DNA from: Veillonellaceae bacterium UBA5809
GTDB taxonomy: Bacteria; Bacillota; Negativicutes; Veillonellales; Dialisteraceae
Direction of reading: 5' to 3'
Assembly (NCBI GenBank): GCA_002417965.1
Contig: DIDD01000038.1
Coordinates: 1-17,924, forward strand
DNA length: 17,924 nt
Shown in pieces: positions 7,222 to 14,425 of this stretch. A program made the position numbers and the translations under genes. The notes under the pieces are model-generated. The model was given only the letters and a program-made list of their open reading frames with translations. It had not been told where the DNA came from and did not search any database. The first letter of the stretch is position 1. Every line of letters starts with the position of its first letter.

Positions 7222-8324
7222 GTACAAATCTTCAAATCGGTATTGTCGGCCTTCCTAATGTAGGGAAGAGTACGTTATTCAATGCGATTACCAAGGCAGG
7301 TGCGGAAGCGGCTAATTTTCCATTCTGCACGATTGAGCCCAATATAGGTGTTGTAGAGGTACCGGATCACCGGCTTTACGATCTGGCAGGCCTTTTCCAT
7401 CCGAAAAAAACAACACCTGCATTTACACGCTTTGTCGATATTGCAGGACTGGTGGCGGGAGCATCTAAAGGGGAAGGTCTGGGAAATCAATTTTTAAGTC
7501 ATATACGGGAAACTGATGCAATTGCTCATGTAGTCCGGTGTTTTGAAGACGGCAACATTACTCATGTTGCGGGTCATGTGGATCCGGTGAGAGACATGGA
7601 TATTATTAATACCGAACTATGTCTGGCGGATCTTGATGTAGTAGATAAAAGAAGAAGCCGCGTCGCAAAGATGGCCCAGGCAGGTCTGAAGGAGACAAAA
7701 CAGGAACTGTCTGTTCTGAATCGTGTTTTTCAGGTTTTAGAAGAAGGCCATCCTGCAAGGCAGGCCGAATTGTCCGATGATGACAGGCTATGCTTAAAGG
7801 AATTAAATCTGCTCACATTGAAGCCTGTTCTGTATGTGCTGAATGTGGGCGAAGATGATATAGCGGATCCTATGAGCAATTCATTTGTGCAGGCGGCAGT
7901 CGGCAAAGCAGAGGAGGAAAAAGCATCATGGGTGCCTATTTCTGCAGAAATCGAGGCTGAAGTATCAGAACTGGATCCTGAAGAGGCAGCGGCTTTTCTT
8001 TCTGATTTGGGAGAAAAGGAACCCGGATTAAACCGTCTGATCCGCAGTGCATATTCTCTGTTGGGGTTGATTAACTTTTTTACAGTAGGACCTGACGAAT
8101 GCCGGTCCTGGACAATTGCAGAGGGAACACGGGCTCCCCGGGCAGCCGGGAAAATTCATACGGATATAGAGCGCGGCTTTATTCGGGCGGAAGTCATTTC
8201 TTATGATCAGCTGATGCAGTACGGCTCTTTCCCGGCTGCCAGAGAAAAAGGTGTGCTGCGGCTGGAAGGCAAAGATTATATTATGCAGGACGGGGACGTT
8301 GTTTATTTTCGTTTTAATGTATGA
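7218..8324 (+). CDS. ychF: YchF/OLA1-family ribosome-associated ATPase
   Basis: A 368-residue Obg-like P-loop protein that hydrolyses ATP in preference to GTP and associates with ribosomes; bacterial homologues affect oxidative-stress response and translation. Walker A is GLPNVGKST (11-19), the G3 motif is DIAGLV (74-79), and the G4 position reads NVGE (209-212) instead of NKxD, the change that gives ATP specificity. A coiled-coil stretch lies around 140-175, and the C-terminal TGS domain covers roughly 283-366, including ARAPRAAGKIH-like GTRAPRAAGKIH and the closing DGDVVYFRFNV. The ATG overlaps the dapL stop (ATGA), with GGGAGATG upstream. A strong terminator follows. Confidence 0.96.
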   Translation: MSTNLQIGIVGLPNVGKSTLFNAITKAGAEAANFPFCTIEPNIGVVEVPDHRLYDLAGLFHPKKTTPAFTRFVDIAGLVAGASKGEGLGNQFLSHIRETDAIAHVVRCFEDGNITHVAGHVDPVRDMDIINTELCLADLDVVDKRRSRVAKMAQAGLKETKQELSVLNRVFQVLEEGHPARQAELSDDDRLCLKELNLLTLKPVLYVLNVGEDDIADPMSNSFVQAAVGKAEEEKASWVPISAEIEAEVSELDPEEAAAFLSDLGEKEPGLNRLIRSAYSLLGLINFFTVGPDECRSWTIAEGTRAPRAAGKIHTDIERGFIRAEVISYDQLMQYGSFPAAREKGVLRLEGKDYIMQDGDVVYFRFNV

Positions 8325-8336
8325 AAGATTGACAGT

Positions 8337-8369
8337 AAAAAGAGATTCTGCCGCGGCAGAATCTCTTTT
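8337..8369 (+). terminator. Intrinsic terminator after ychF
   Basis: AAAAGAGATTCTGCC pairs perfectly with GGCAGAATCTCTTTT across a GCG centre, forming a long stem with A-run and T-run flanks. It can work in both directions but lies between two plus-strand genes. Confidence 0.9.
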
Positions 8370-8389
8370 CCAATATTGCGGGGGGATTT

Positions 8390-9541
8390 ATGCGAAAGCT
8401 CTATGATTCCGTAAAAACAGCAGTTTTTATTGACAGACCCAACCGGTTTATCGTACATGTGCTCATGGATGGGAAAAGAGTTACTGCACATATGCCGAAC
8501 CCTGGAAGGATGAGAGAACTTCTTTTTCCAGGCGCCGTTCTCTATGTAACACCCCACGGAGGAGATGAATCAAAAACCCATTTCAGAGTTATAGGTGCAG
8601 ACCGAAGAGGGACAGCTGTATTTCTGGATACCATGCGCTGCAATGATGTGGCGGCCGCACTGATTCAGGGAAAGCGCATACCCGGATGGGAAAAATATCA
8701 TATTGAGGACAGAGAAGTCACTATGGGAGACAGCCGGTTTGATCTTCTGCTGTCAGGAGAAGGTCATAGATTCCCGGTAGAAGTGAAATCCTGTACTTTG
8801 TTCAGCCGTAACGGCGCCATGTTTCCTGATGCAGTGACGGCAAGAGGACAAAAGCACCTGAGACATCTGAGTGATATGGGCAGAAAAAAAGAGCATGCAG
8901 GACTTTTGTTTCTTGTCCAGTGGGACAAAGCCCGGTGGTTTCTTCCGGATTATCATACAGACCCTGAATTTGCCCGTGCATTCCTGGAGGGAGCGCCGTT
9001 TATAGACTGGAAGGCGGCAGCAGTTCATTGGACACCTGACTTTTTAATGCCGGATCAGGTTTCACTGCTGCCCTGCCCTATGAACATTCTTCGTAAAGAA
9101 GCGGGAAACCGGGGAGATTATTTCCTTATACTCCGTCTTGATGAATCAAAAGAAGTAGAGATAGGACGTCTTGGGAATATTTATTTTCAGAAAGGATATT
9201 ATGTGTATGTAGGCTCAGCACGGAAAAATCTCCGGCAGAGACTGGAAAGGCATAAAAGGATCAGGAAGAATTTTCACTGGCATATTGATTATCTGAGAAA
9301 TGTCTCGGAATTTGCGGCAGCGGTTCCGGTCTGCACATCAGATGATCTGGAGCATACTATGGCGCAGGCCCTGGCTTCCATAGCGGAATGGGAAATTCCA
9401 GGGTTTGGATGTACAGAATGCAGATGCCGCTCTCATCTTTTTGGTATGAAAAGCAATCCTCTTGAGAACCGGGCTTTCATTGAAATGGTGGAGGACTTCC
9501 GCATGAACCGGCTTAACAGTCAAATAGGAAAGCGGGGATGA
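8390..9541 (+). CDS. sfsA: SfsA nuclease fused to a GIY-YIG (DUF123/Uri) domain
   Basis: A 383-residue two-domain protein. Residues 1-230 are SfsA, a DNA-binding protein with a PD-(D/E)XK-like core: AHMPNPGRM (33-41), SRFDLLL with D118, and EVKSCTL with E131 and K133. Residues about 242-370 are a compact GIY-YIG domain of the DUF123/COG1833 type: GYYVYVGSA (269-277), RLERHKR (284-290), HWHIDYL (296-302) and the Cys-rich CTECRCRSHLFG (341-352), which ends many members of that group. SfsA alone is usually about 230 residues, so the extra 150 are a real fusion in frame, not read-through. GGGGGGA sits before the ATG. No clear promoter lies between the ychF terminator and the start. The combined role is unknown; a nucleic-acid repair or processing nuclease is inference. 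Confidence 0.9.
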   Translation: MRKLYDSVKTAVFIDRPNRFIVHVLMDGKRVTAHMPNPGRMRELLFPGAVLYVTPHGGDESKTHFRVIGADRRGTAVFLDTMRCNDVAAALIQGKRIPGWEKYHIEDREVTMGDSRFDLLLSGEGHRFPVEVKSCTLFSRNGAMFPDAVTARGQKHLRHLSDMGRKKEHAGLLFLVQWDKARWFLPDYHTDPEFARAFLEGAPFIDWKAAAVHWTPDFLMPDQVSLLPCPMNILRKEAGNRGDYFLILRLDESKEVEIGRLGNIYFQKGYYVYVGSARKNLRQRLERHKRIRKNFHWHIDYLRNVSEFAAAVPVCTSDDLEHTMAQALASIAEWEIPGFGCTECRCRSHLFGMKSNPLENRAFIEMVEDFRMNRLNSQIGKRG

Positions 9542-9576
9542 ACTGACAGTTCATCCCCGCTTTGGGTCATCCCCGT
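9529..9576. terminator. Bidirectional terminator region between sfsA and lgt with a repeated arm
   Basis: AAAGCGGGGATGAACTG (9529-9545) and its perfect complement (9547-9563) form a 17-bp stem overlapping the sfsA stop codon. The arm TCATCCCCG occurs again at 9567-9575, directly before TTTTA, so the left arm CGGGGATGA (9533-9541) could pair with either copy. The second pairing places a short T-run right after the stem. It lies between convergent genes. Confidence 0.7.
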
Positions 9577-9577
9577 T

Positions 9578-10366
9578 TTATGACTGCCGGTCATCTTCAG
9601 AAGAATATTTCCACCGGCAGTACAGAAAAGCACCTAATGCCAAAATGAATGCGGCAATGCTGGTCAATTGTGCGCTTTTCAATCCCCACAGCAAAACTCC
9701 GTAGTCGCCGCGGATCCATTCCAGACAAAAACGAAGTACGGAATACAGCATGATGTAAAGAAAGAATACAGTGCCGCGGGCGTGCCGGAAGGATGAGAAC
9801 CATAAAAGAAGAACAAAAATCAGGATATCCCCCTGTCCTTCCCACACTTCAGCCGGCCATAAAGGCTGTGCTCCGTAAGTAGCATAGGCCAGCGTTGTAT
9901 GGGGATAGAGCAGGCCAAAATCAGATCCCGTAGGATGGCCGAATGCATCTCCGTTTAAAAAATTGGCCATCCGTCCCACGGACTGACCGAGAATAATAGC
10001 CGGTGCAAGAAGATCGGCAACGGGAAGAATGGGAATTTTCCTTCCCCGGAAAAAAATGAAAGCAGCGGCAAAGGCAAAAATCAAACCTCCCTGAATGGCC
10101 ATGCCGCCCTGCCAGACGTAAGGTATTTCCAGGAGATGATTATGATAATAATCCCAGTCAAAGAAAAAAACATCCCAGAGACGGCCGCCGATAATACCGG
10201 CTACTGCAATTGTCAATCCCAGGTCAAAAAGGGATTCGTGCCACCCGTGCCCATCCTTCTTCAGAAAATAATATCCGGCGATACATCCGGAGAAAATACC
10301 TAAAGAGAAAAATAATCCGTACATCCGAATAGGGAAATCACCGATGAAAAAAAGATACTGATGCAT
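9578..10366 (-). CDS. lgt: Phosphatidylglycerol--prolipoprotein diacylglyceryl transferase (Lgt)
   Basis: A 262-residue membrane enzyme that transfers diacylglyceryl from phosphatidylglycerol to the lipobox cysteine, the step before LspA. Family features: IRMYGL near the N-terminus (Y16), VWQGGMAIQGG (84-94), the signature GRMANFLNGD (131-140) with the essential arginine and asparagine, and EWIRGDYG near the C-terminus. Seven hydrophobic spans can be seen. The GGMAIQGG block has Gln where the E. coli enzyme has His, a variation I recall being tolerated in Firmicute versions. The ATG at 10366 is chosen because AAAGGAG lies 6 nt upstream; a longer reading frame extends 13 residues further but into the promoter. 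It is transcribed away from the GH18 gene. Confidence 0.95.
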   Translation of the reverse strand: MHQYLFFIGDFPIRMYGLFFSLGIFSGCIAGYYFLKKDGHGWHESLFDLGLTIAVAGIIGGRLWDVFFFDWDYYHNHLLEIPYVWQGGMAIQGGLIFAFAAAFIFFRGRKIPILPVADLLAPAIILGQSVGRMANFLNGDAFGHPTGSDFGLLYPHTTLAYATYGAQPLWPAEVWEGQGDILIFVLLLWFSSFRHARGTVFFLYIMLYSVLRFCLEWIRGDYGVLLWGLKSAQLTSIAAFILALGAFLYCRWKYSSEDDRQS

Positions 10367-10377
10367 GATGGACTCCT

Positions 10378-10406
10378 TTGATAAATATTTAATTGTATTA
10401 TACAAT
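10378..10406 (+). promoter_or_regulatory. Promoter of the GH18 gene
   Basis: TTGATA at 10378-10383 and TACAAT at 10401-10406 with a 17-nt spacer. The start would be near 10413, 28 nt before the ATG. Its -35 overlaps the lgt ribosome-site region on the other strand. Confidence 0.65.
10392..10406. repeat. 15-bp perfect palindrome between lgt and the GH18 gene
   Basis: ATTGTAT, a central T, then ATACAAT: a 7-1-7 inverted repeat. It contains -10 hexamers for both strands (TACAAT plus, TATAAT minus). It does not resemble the Fur or PerR consensus, so it may be an operator or simply two fused -10 elements. Confidence 0.5.
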
Positions 10407-10426
10407 AAAAAGAACAGTCTTGACAG
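10397..10426 (-). promoter_or_regulatory. Promoter of lgt
   Basis: On the minus strand CTGTCA (10426-10421) and a perfect TATAAT (10402-10397) with an 18-nt spacer. The start would be near 10390, about 24 nt before the lgt ATG. The -10 overlaps the -10 of the oppositely oriented GH18 promoter. Confidence 0.5.
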
Positions 10427-10440
10427 AATGGAGGCATGCT

Positions 10441-11838
10441 ATGACATTTGGAAAGGCCATATTTTTATGGACGGTTATTTTTTTGGCACTATTTGGATCG
10501 GCTGCAGCGGTACAGGCAGAAGACAGTGCGCCGGTTCCTGTTTCAGTTCAGGGGGATAAAAAAACGGTTCTGCTCCGGGTTCATAATCAACTCTATGGAG
10601 ATCCCTCTATTTTGGAAAGGGGAGGACGCTGGCATATATCAGACGAAAACGGGCATGTTTATGCATCACGGCGCTCAGATCCTTCGCAGCGTGTAGAAGT
10701 GCCTGTGGAGTTTATTCAGGGGCAGGCTAAGACGGCCATAGGATATTTTGCGGAAAATGCAGGGCTCCAGTGGGAATGGACACATAAATTGAATACAGTG
10801 CGTATAGAACAGAACAGAAGCAGCAAAAAGAAAAATCCCACAAATAATTTAGACCTTCCCGTTGCGTTGATCTGGGATCCGGAGTCGTCCTTTGATGAAT
10901 CCAAACCTTTTTTTGAAGGAAATTCATTCCGCCGTGTACTGGCTCCCTCATGGATGGAAATCGGAGCAGAAGGAATGAAGGAAAAGTCTTTTTCCTGGGA
11001 ATATACAGACAGAGCACACCGCCGGGACATTGCGGTGACACCCCTGGTCAGCAATGGATTTGATCCGGAACGGACATCGTCTTTTCTTCGGAACGCTGCA
11101 TTGGTAGAAAAGACAGTCCAGCAGATGGCAGCTTATGCTGATTTTTATGGATGGGATGGTTATAATGTGGATTTTGAAAATATGGATCCACGGGATAAAG
11201 ATCTGTTTACCGGATTTGTAGAAAAATTGTCCCAATTGCTTCATAAAGCAGGACGGACAGTTTCTGTGGATGTAACGGGAATTGTTGACAACAGTCCTTT
11301 CTGGAGCGGGTGCTATGACAGAAAGGCATTGGCAGAAAAAGCTGATTATCTGGTCTTAATGGCCTATGATCAGACACCCCGGGGAAGCCGGCATGCCGGA
11401 TCGGTCTCTTCCTATTCATGGGTGGAATCCCATATTGAAAAAATGATTCAGGAAATGTCTCCGTCCCGTCTTATTCTGGGCATTCCCTGGTATACCCGCA
11501 TATGGACAGAGCAAAAAGGGCAGATGTCATCTTCAGTGCTTTCTTATGGGAAAACAGGAAAATTTATGCGCCGGCAGCATATTTTTCCCCAATGGCTTTC
11601 TGATGAAAAACAGTATTTTATGCAGTGGAAAGAAGGAGACGCCGTTAAACAAGTGTGGCTGGAAGAAGAACATTCCATAACAGCTAAAATGTCACTGGCT
11701 GTACAGTATCATTTGGCAGGGGTTGCTTTTTGGCGGTATGGATTTGAAGATGAAGAAATATACCGGATGCAGCTGCCTGACTCCGCTCAAGAAAAGCGCG
11801 GGTTTGACGGCCTGAAGGGTGCATTATATAATGAATAA
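10441..11838 (+). CDS. Secreted GH18-family glycoside hydrolase with copper-amine-oxidase-like N-domain
   Basis: A 465-residue exported protein. Residues 1-26 are a signal peptide (hydrophobic core 7-23, likely cleavage after VQA). Residues about 40-123 resemble the copper-amine-oxidase N-terminal-like domain seen on many Firmicute wall proteins (VEVPVEFIQGQAKTAI, NTVRIE). A short Lys/Asn-rich linker leads to a TIM-barrel GH18 domain with the catalytic DGYNVDFE motif (239-246), E246 being the expected acid. LVLMAYDQ, and the conserved tryptophan in GIPWYTR, continue the barrel. The closest known group by pattern is the YaaH/spore-germination-type GH18, which acts on peptidoglycan N-acetylglucosamine; chitinase activity is less likely. 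The ATG at 10441 has GGAGG 6 nt upstream. The gene diverges from lgt, and its end carries the leuS promoter. Confidence 0.85.
   Translation: MTFGKAIFLWTVIFLALFGSAAAVQAEDSAPVPVSVQGDKKTVLLRVHNQLYGDPSILERGGRWHISDENGHVYASRRSDPSQRVEVPVEFIQGQAKTAIGYFAENAGLQWEWTHKLNTVRIEQNRSSKKKNPTNNLDLPVALIWDPESSFDESKPFFEGNSFRRVLAPSWMEIGAEGMKEKSFSWEYTDRAHRRDIAVTPLVSNGFDPERTSSFLRNAALVEKTVQQMAAYADFYGWDGYNVDFENMDPRDKDLFTGFVEKLSQLLHKAGRTVSVDVTGIVDNSPFWSGCYDRKALAEKADYLVLMAYDQTPRGSRHAGSVSSYSWVESHIEKMIQEMSPSRLILGIPWYTRIWTEQKGQMSSSVLSYGKTGKFMRRQHIFPQWLSDEKQYFMQWKEGDAVKQVWLEEEHSITAKMSLAVQYHLAGVAFWRYGFEDEEIYRMQLPDSAQEKRGFDGLKGALYNE
11804..11832 (+). promoter_or_regulatory. leuS promoter inside the 3' end of the GH18 gene
   Basis: TTGACG at 11804-11809 and a perfect TATAAT at 11827-11832 with a 17-nt spacer, both within the last dozen GH18 codons. 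The start would be near 11839, giving a leader of about 26 nt. Confidence 0.65.
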
Positions 11839-11864
11839 AATTGCGTGCAATAGAGGGTGACAGA

Positions 11865-14333
11865 ATGAGAGAGAAATATATACCTCAGGATATTGAAAAA
11901 AAATGGCAGAGAATATGGAATGAACAGCATGCATTTGCTGTATCTGATGATCCTGACAAGAAAAAATATTACGTTTTGGAAATGTTTCCTTATCCGTCGG
12001 GCAACCTTCACATGGGCCATGTGAGAAATTATTCAATTGGAGATGTTATTGCCAGATTTAAAAGGATGCAGGGGTATAATGTACTGCATCCCATGGGATT
12101 TGATGCATTTGGAATGCCTGCTGAGAATGCAGCTATTCAACATGGCATTGCGCCGGCAGACTGGACTTATTCAAATATCGACAATATGACCAGGCAGCAG
12201 CGGGAGCTGGGATTGTCTTATGATTGGGACCGGGAGGTTATGACATGCCGTCCGGATTATTATAAACACACCCAGGAAATTTTCGAGAGATTTTACCGAA
12301 AGGGTCTGGCATATAAAAAAGAAGCAAAGGTAAACTGGTGCAACAGCTGTCATACAGTTCTTGCTAATGAACAGGTAGAAGAGGGCCGGTGCTGGCGGTG
12401 CCATAATCCGGTCGTAAAACGTGATCTGGCGCAGTGGTTTTTAAAGATTACAGACTATGCAGACCGACTTCTGGAAGATCTGGATCATATGCCGGGCTGG
12501 CCCGAACGGGTCAAAACGATGCAGAGAAACTGGATTGGTAAAAGTTCAGGAACAGAATTTTCCTTTGCTGTGGAAGGAATGGATGAAAGAATTGCTGTTT
12601 ATTCAACACGGGTGGATACTGTCTATGGAGTAACCTATCTGGTATTGGCGCCTGAACATCCCCTGGTGGAAAAAATTATAAAGGGAAAACAGGAAGAGAC
12701 CGAGGTACGGGCATTTGTTGAACGGGTAAAAAATATCAATGATATCGACCGTACTTCGGAAACAGCGGAAAAAGAAGGACTTTTTACCGGCGGGTATGCC
12801 GTGCATCCTCTGACAGGAGAGAGAATTCCTGTCTGGATTGCTAATTATGTTTTGTATGAGTACGGCACAGGCGCAGTTATGGGAGTCCCGGCTCATGATG
12901 AAAGAGACTGGGAATTTGCAGCCAAATATCATTTGCCGGTGAAGGTTGTCGTGCAGAATGAATCGGGGACACTCAGGCTGGATACAATGGACGGCGCTTT
13001 TACTGAGTATGGAGTTTTGGCGGATTCGGGAGAATTTACAGGTCTTTCTACAGAAGCCGCCAAAAAAGCCATCACGGGAGAAATGGAAAAGAGAAAGATC
13101 GGGAAAGAAAAAATCCATTACCGGCTCAGAGACTGGCTGATTTCACGGCAGCGATATTGGGGCTGTCCCATTCCCATTATCAATTGCCCATCCTGCGGTC
13201 CGGTTCTGGTTCCGGAGAAAGATCTTCCTGTTATTCTGCCTGAAGATGTCAATTTTGTGGCAGGAGCCATGTCACCGCTTCAGACGAGTGAAGCTTTCCT
13301 TCACTGCAAATGTCCGCACTGCGGACGTGATGCAGTCCGGGAAACAGATACCATGGATACATTTATTGACTCATCGTGGTATTTTATCCGATATACAGAT
13401 CCCCATAATGCAGCATCGCCTTTTGATAAAAAGAAGGCCGATTATTGGATGCCGGTCGACCAGTATATCGGAGGTATTGAGCATGCAATTCTTCATTTGC
13501 TTTATTCCCGCTTTTTTATGAAATTTCTGCAGGATGAGGGAATGGTAGAGGCTGGAGAACCTTTTACGAATCTTCTTTGTCAGGGTATGGTGCTGAAAGA
13601 CGGCGGAAAGATGAGCAAATCCGTTGGAAACGTAGTGAGTCCTGAAGAAATTGTGGGAAAATACGGGGCAGATACAGCACGTTTGTTTATTTTATTTGCT
13701 TCTCCTCCGGAGAAAGATCTGTCATGGAGTGATCAGGGCGTAGAAGGGTCCTACCGCTTCTTAAAGCGGGTCTGGGCCATCACGGGGGACTTCCTTCAGA
13801 TGGAAACATGTACGGGAGAAGAACTGTGCAGTGCGGAAAAAGATCTCCGCCGCCGTCTGCATCAGTCCATCGAGAAGGTGACATCCGATCTGGAGGGAAA
13901 ATACAGTTTCAATACGGCTATCAGTTCAATTATGGAATTAGTCAATGCGATGTATTTATATAAGGAAAAGAACGCATCAGTTCATGCGGCTTTCCGTAAA
14001 GAGATACTAAGGGATCTCCTGATTCTGCTGGCGCCGTTCGTGCCCCATATTACAGAGGAACTGTGGCAGGATTTGGGCGAACCGGAAAAAAGTGTTCACG
14101 AGGCACATTGGCCGGAAACTGACAGATCTGCGCTGGAGGTCAGTGAAAAAGAACTGGCTGTCCAGGTGAACGGACGTGTCCGTGCTTCTGTGACAGTGCC
14201 TGTAGATATATCAAAAGAAGAAACAGAGAAGATCTGCAGGGAACTTCCCCAGGTTCAGAAATTTACAGAAGGAAAGACAATTGTTAAGTGTATTGTAATT
14301 CCGGGGAAAATTGTTAATATTGTAGCTCGATAA
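11865..14333 (+). CDS. leuS: Leucyl-tRNA synthetase
   Basis: An 822-residue cytoplasmic class I synthetase that charges tRNA-Leu. Its HIGH motif reads HMGH (49-52) after PYPSGNL, and KMSKS is at 582-586 (GGKMSKSVGN). A zinc-type Cys cluster, CNSCHTVLANEQ followed by CWRCH, lies around residues 160-185. The CP1 editing domain is present (STRVDTVYGVTYL and GVPAHDERDW, with the conserved editing aspartate), so misactivated amino acids can be removed. The C-terminal anticodon-binding and terminal domains are complete (FVPHITEELWQDLG, VQVNGRVRAS). The ATG at 11865 follows GAGGGTGA; an in-frame TTG at 11841 is not preceded by a ribosome site. The leader is too short for a T-box, unlike many Firmicute leuS genes. 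Length is typical for bacteria. Confidence 0.97.
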   Translation: MREKYIPQDIEKKWQRIWNEQHAFAVSDDPDKKKYYVLEMFPYPSGNLHMGHVRNYSIGDVIARFKRMQGYNVLHPMGFDAFGMPAENAAIQHGIAPADWTYSNIDNMTRQQRELGLSYDWDREVMTCRPDYYKHTQEIFERFYRKGLAYKKEAKVNWCNSCHTVLANEQVEEGRCWRCHNPVVKRDLAQWFLKITDYADRLLEDLDHMPGWPERVKTMQRNWIGKSSGTEFSFAVEGMDERIAVYSTRVDTVYGVTYLVLAPEHPLVEKIIKGKQEETEVRAFVERVKNINDIDRTSETAEKEGLFTGGYAVHPLTGERIPVWIANYVLYEYGTGAVMGVPAHDERDWEFAAKYHLPVKVVVQNESGTLRLDTMDGAFTEYGVLADSGEFTGLSTEAAKKAITGEMEKRKIGKEKIHYRLRDWLISRQRYWGCPIPIINCPSCGPVLVPEKDLPVILPEDVNFVAGAMSPLQTSEAFLHCKCPHCGRDAVRETDTMDTFIDSSWYFIRYTDPHNAASPFDKKKADYWMPVDQYIGGIEHAILHLLYSRFFMKFLQDEGMVEAGEPFTNLLCQGMVLKDGGKMSKSVGNVVSPEEIVGKYGADTARLFILFASPPEKDLSWSDQGVEGSYRFLKRVWAITGDFLQMETCTGEELCSAEKDLRRRLHQSIEKVTSDLEGKYSFNTAISSIMELVNAMYLYKEKNASVHAAFRKEILRDLLILLAPFVPHITEELWQDLGEPEKSVHEAHWPETDRSALEVSEKELAVQVNGRVRASVTVPVDISKEETEKICRELPQVQKFTEGKTIVKCIVIPGKIVNIVAR

Positions 14334-14337
14334 AACA

Positions 14338-14372
14338 AGAAAGTCTGCCGGTTTTATACCGGCGGGCTTTCT
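14338..14372 (+). terminator. Probable terminator after leuS
   Basis: AGAAAGTCTGCCGGT (14338-14352) pairs with ACCGGCGGGCTTTCT (14358-14372), using two G-T pairs, around a 5-nt loop. The T-run lies inside the stem and is weak after it, so some read-through into the nucleoside kinase gene is likely. Confidence 0.65.
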
Positions 14373-14425
14373 ATGCTTATGCAGATATATTCAGCTTGCT
14401 TCTGAATATTATAGGAGGGAATGAA

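Noticed and set aside
10392..10406. The lgt/GH18 palindrome as a Fur or PerR box
   Set aside because: It has 7-1-7 geometry but matches neither consensus well (about half the positions), unlike the site at 3617-3631.
11820..11864. T-box or attenuator leader in front of leuS
   Set aside because: Only 26 nt separate the two genes, and I see no T-box sequence, specifier stem or antiterminator.
12603..13118. A 171-residue minus-strand frame within leuS
   Set aside because: It is antisense to the conserved editing domain; Phe/Cys/Ser-rich composition is typical of a shadow frame.
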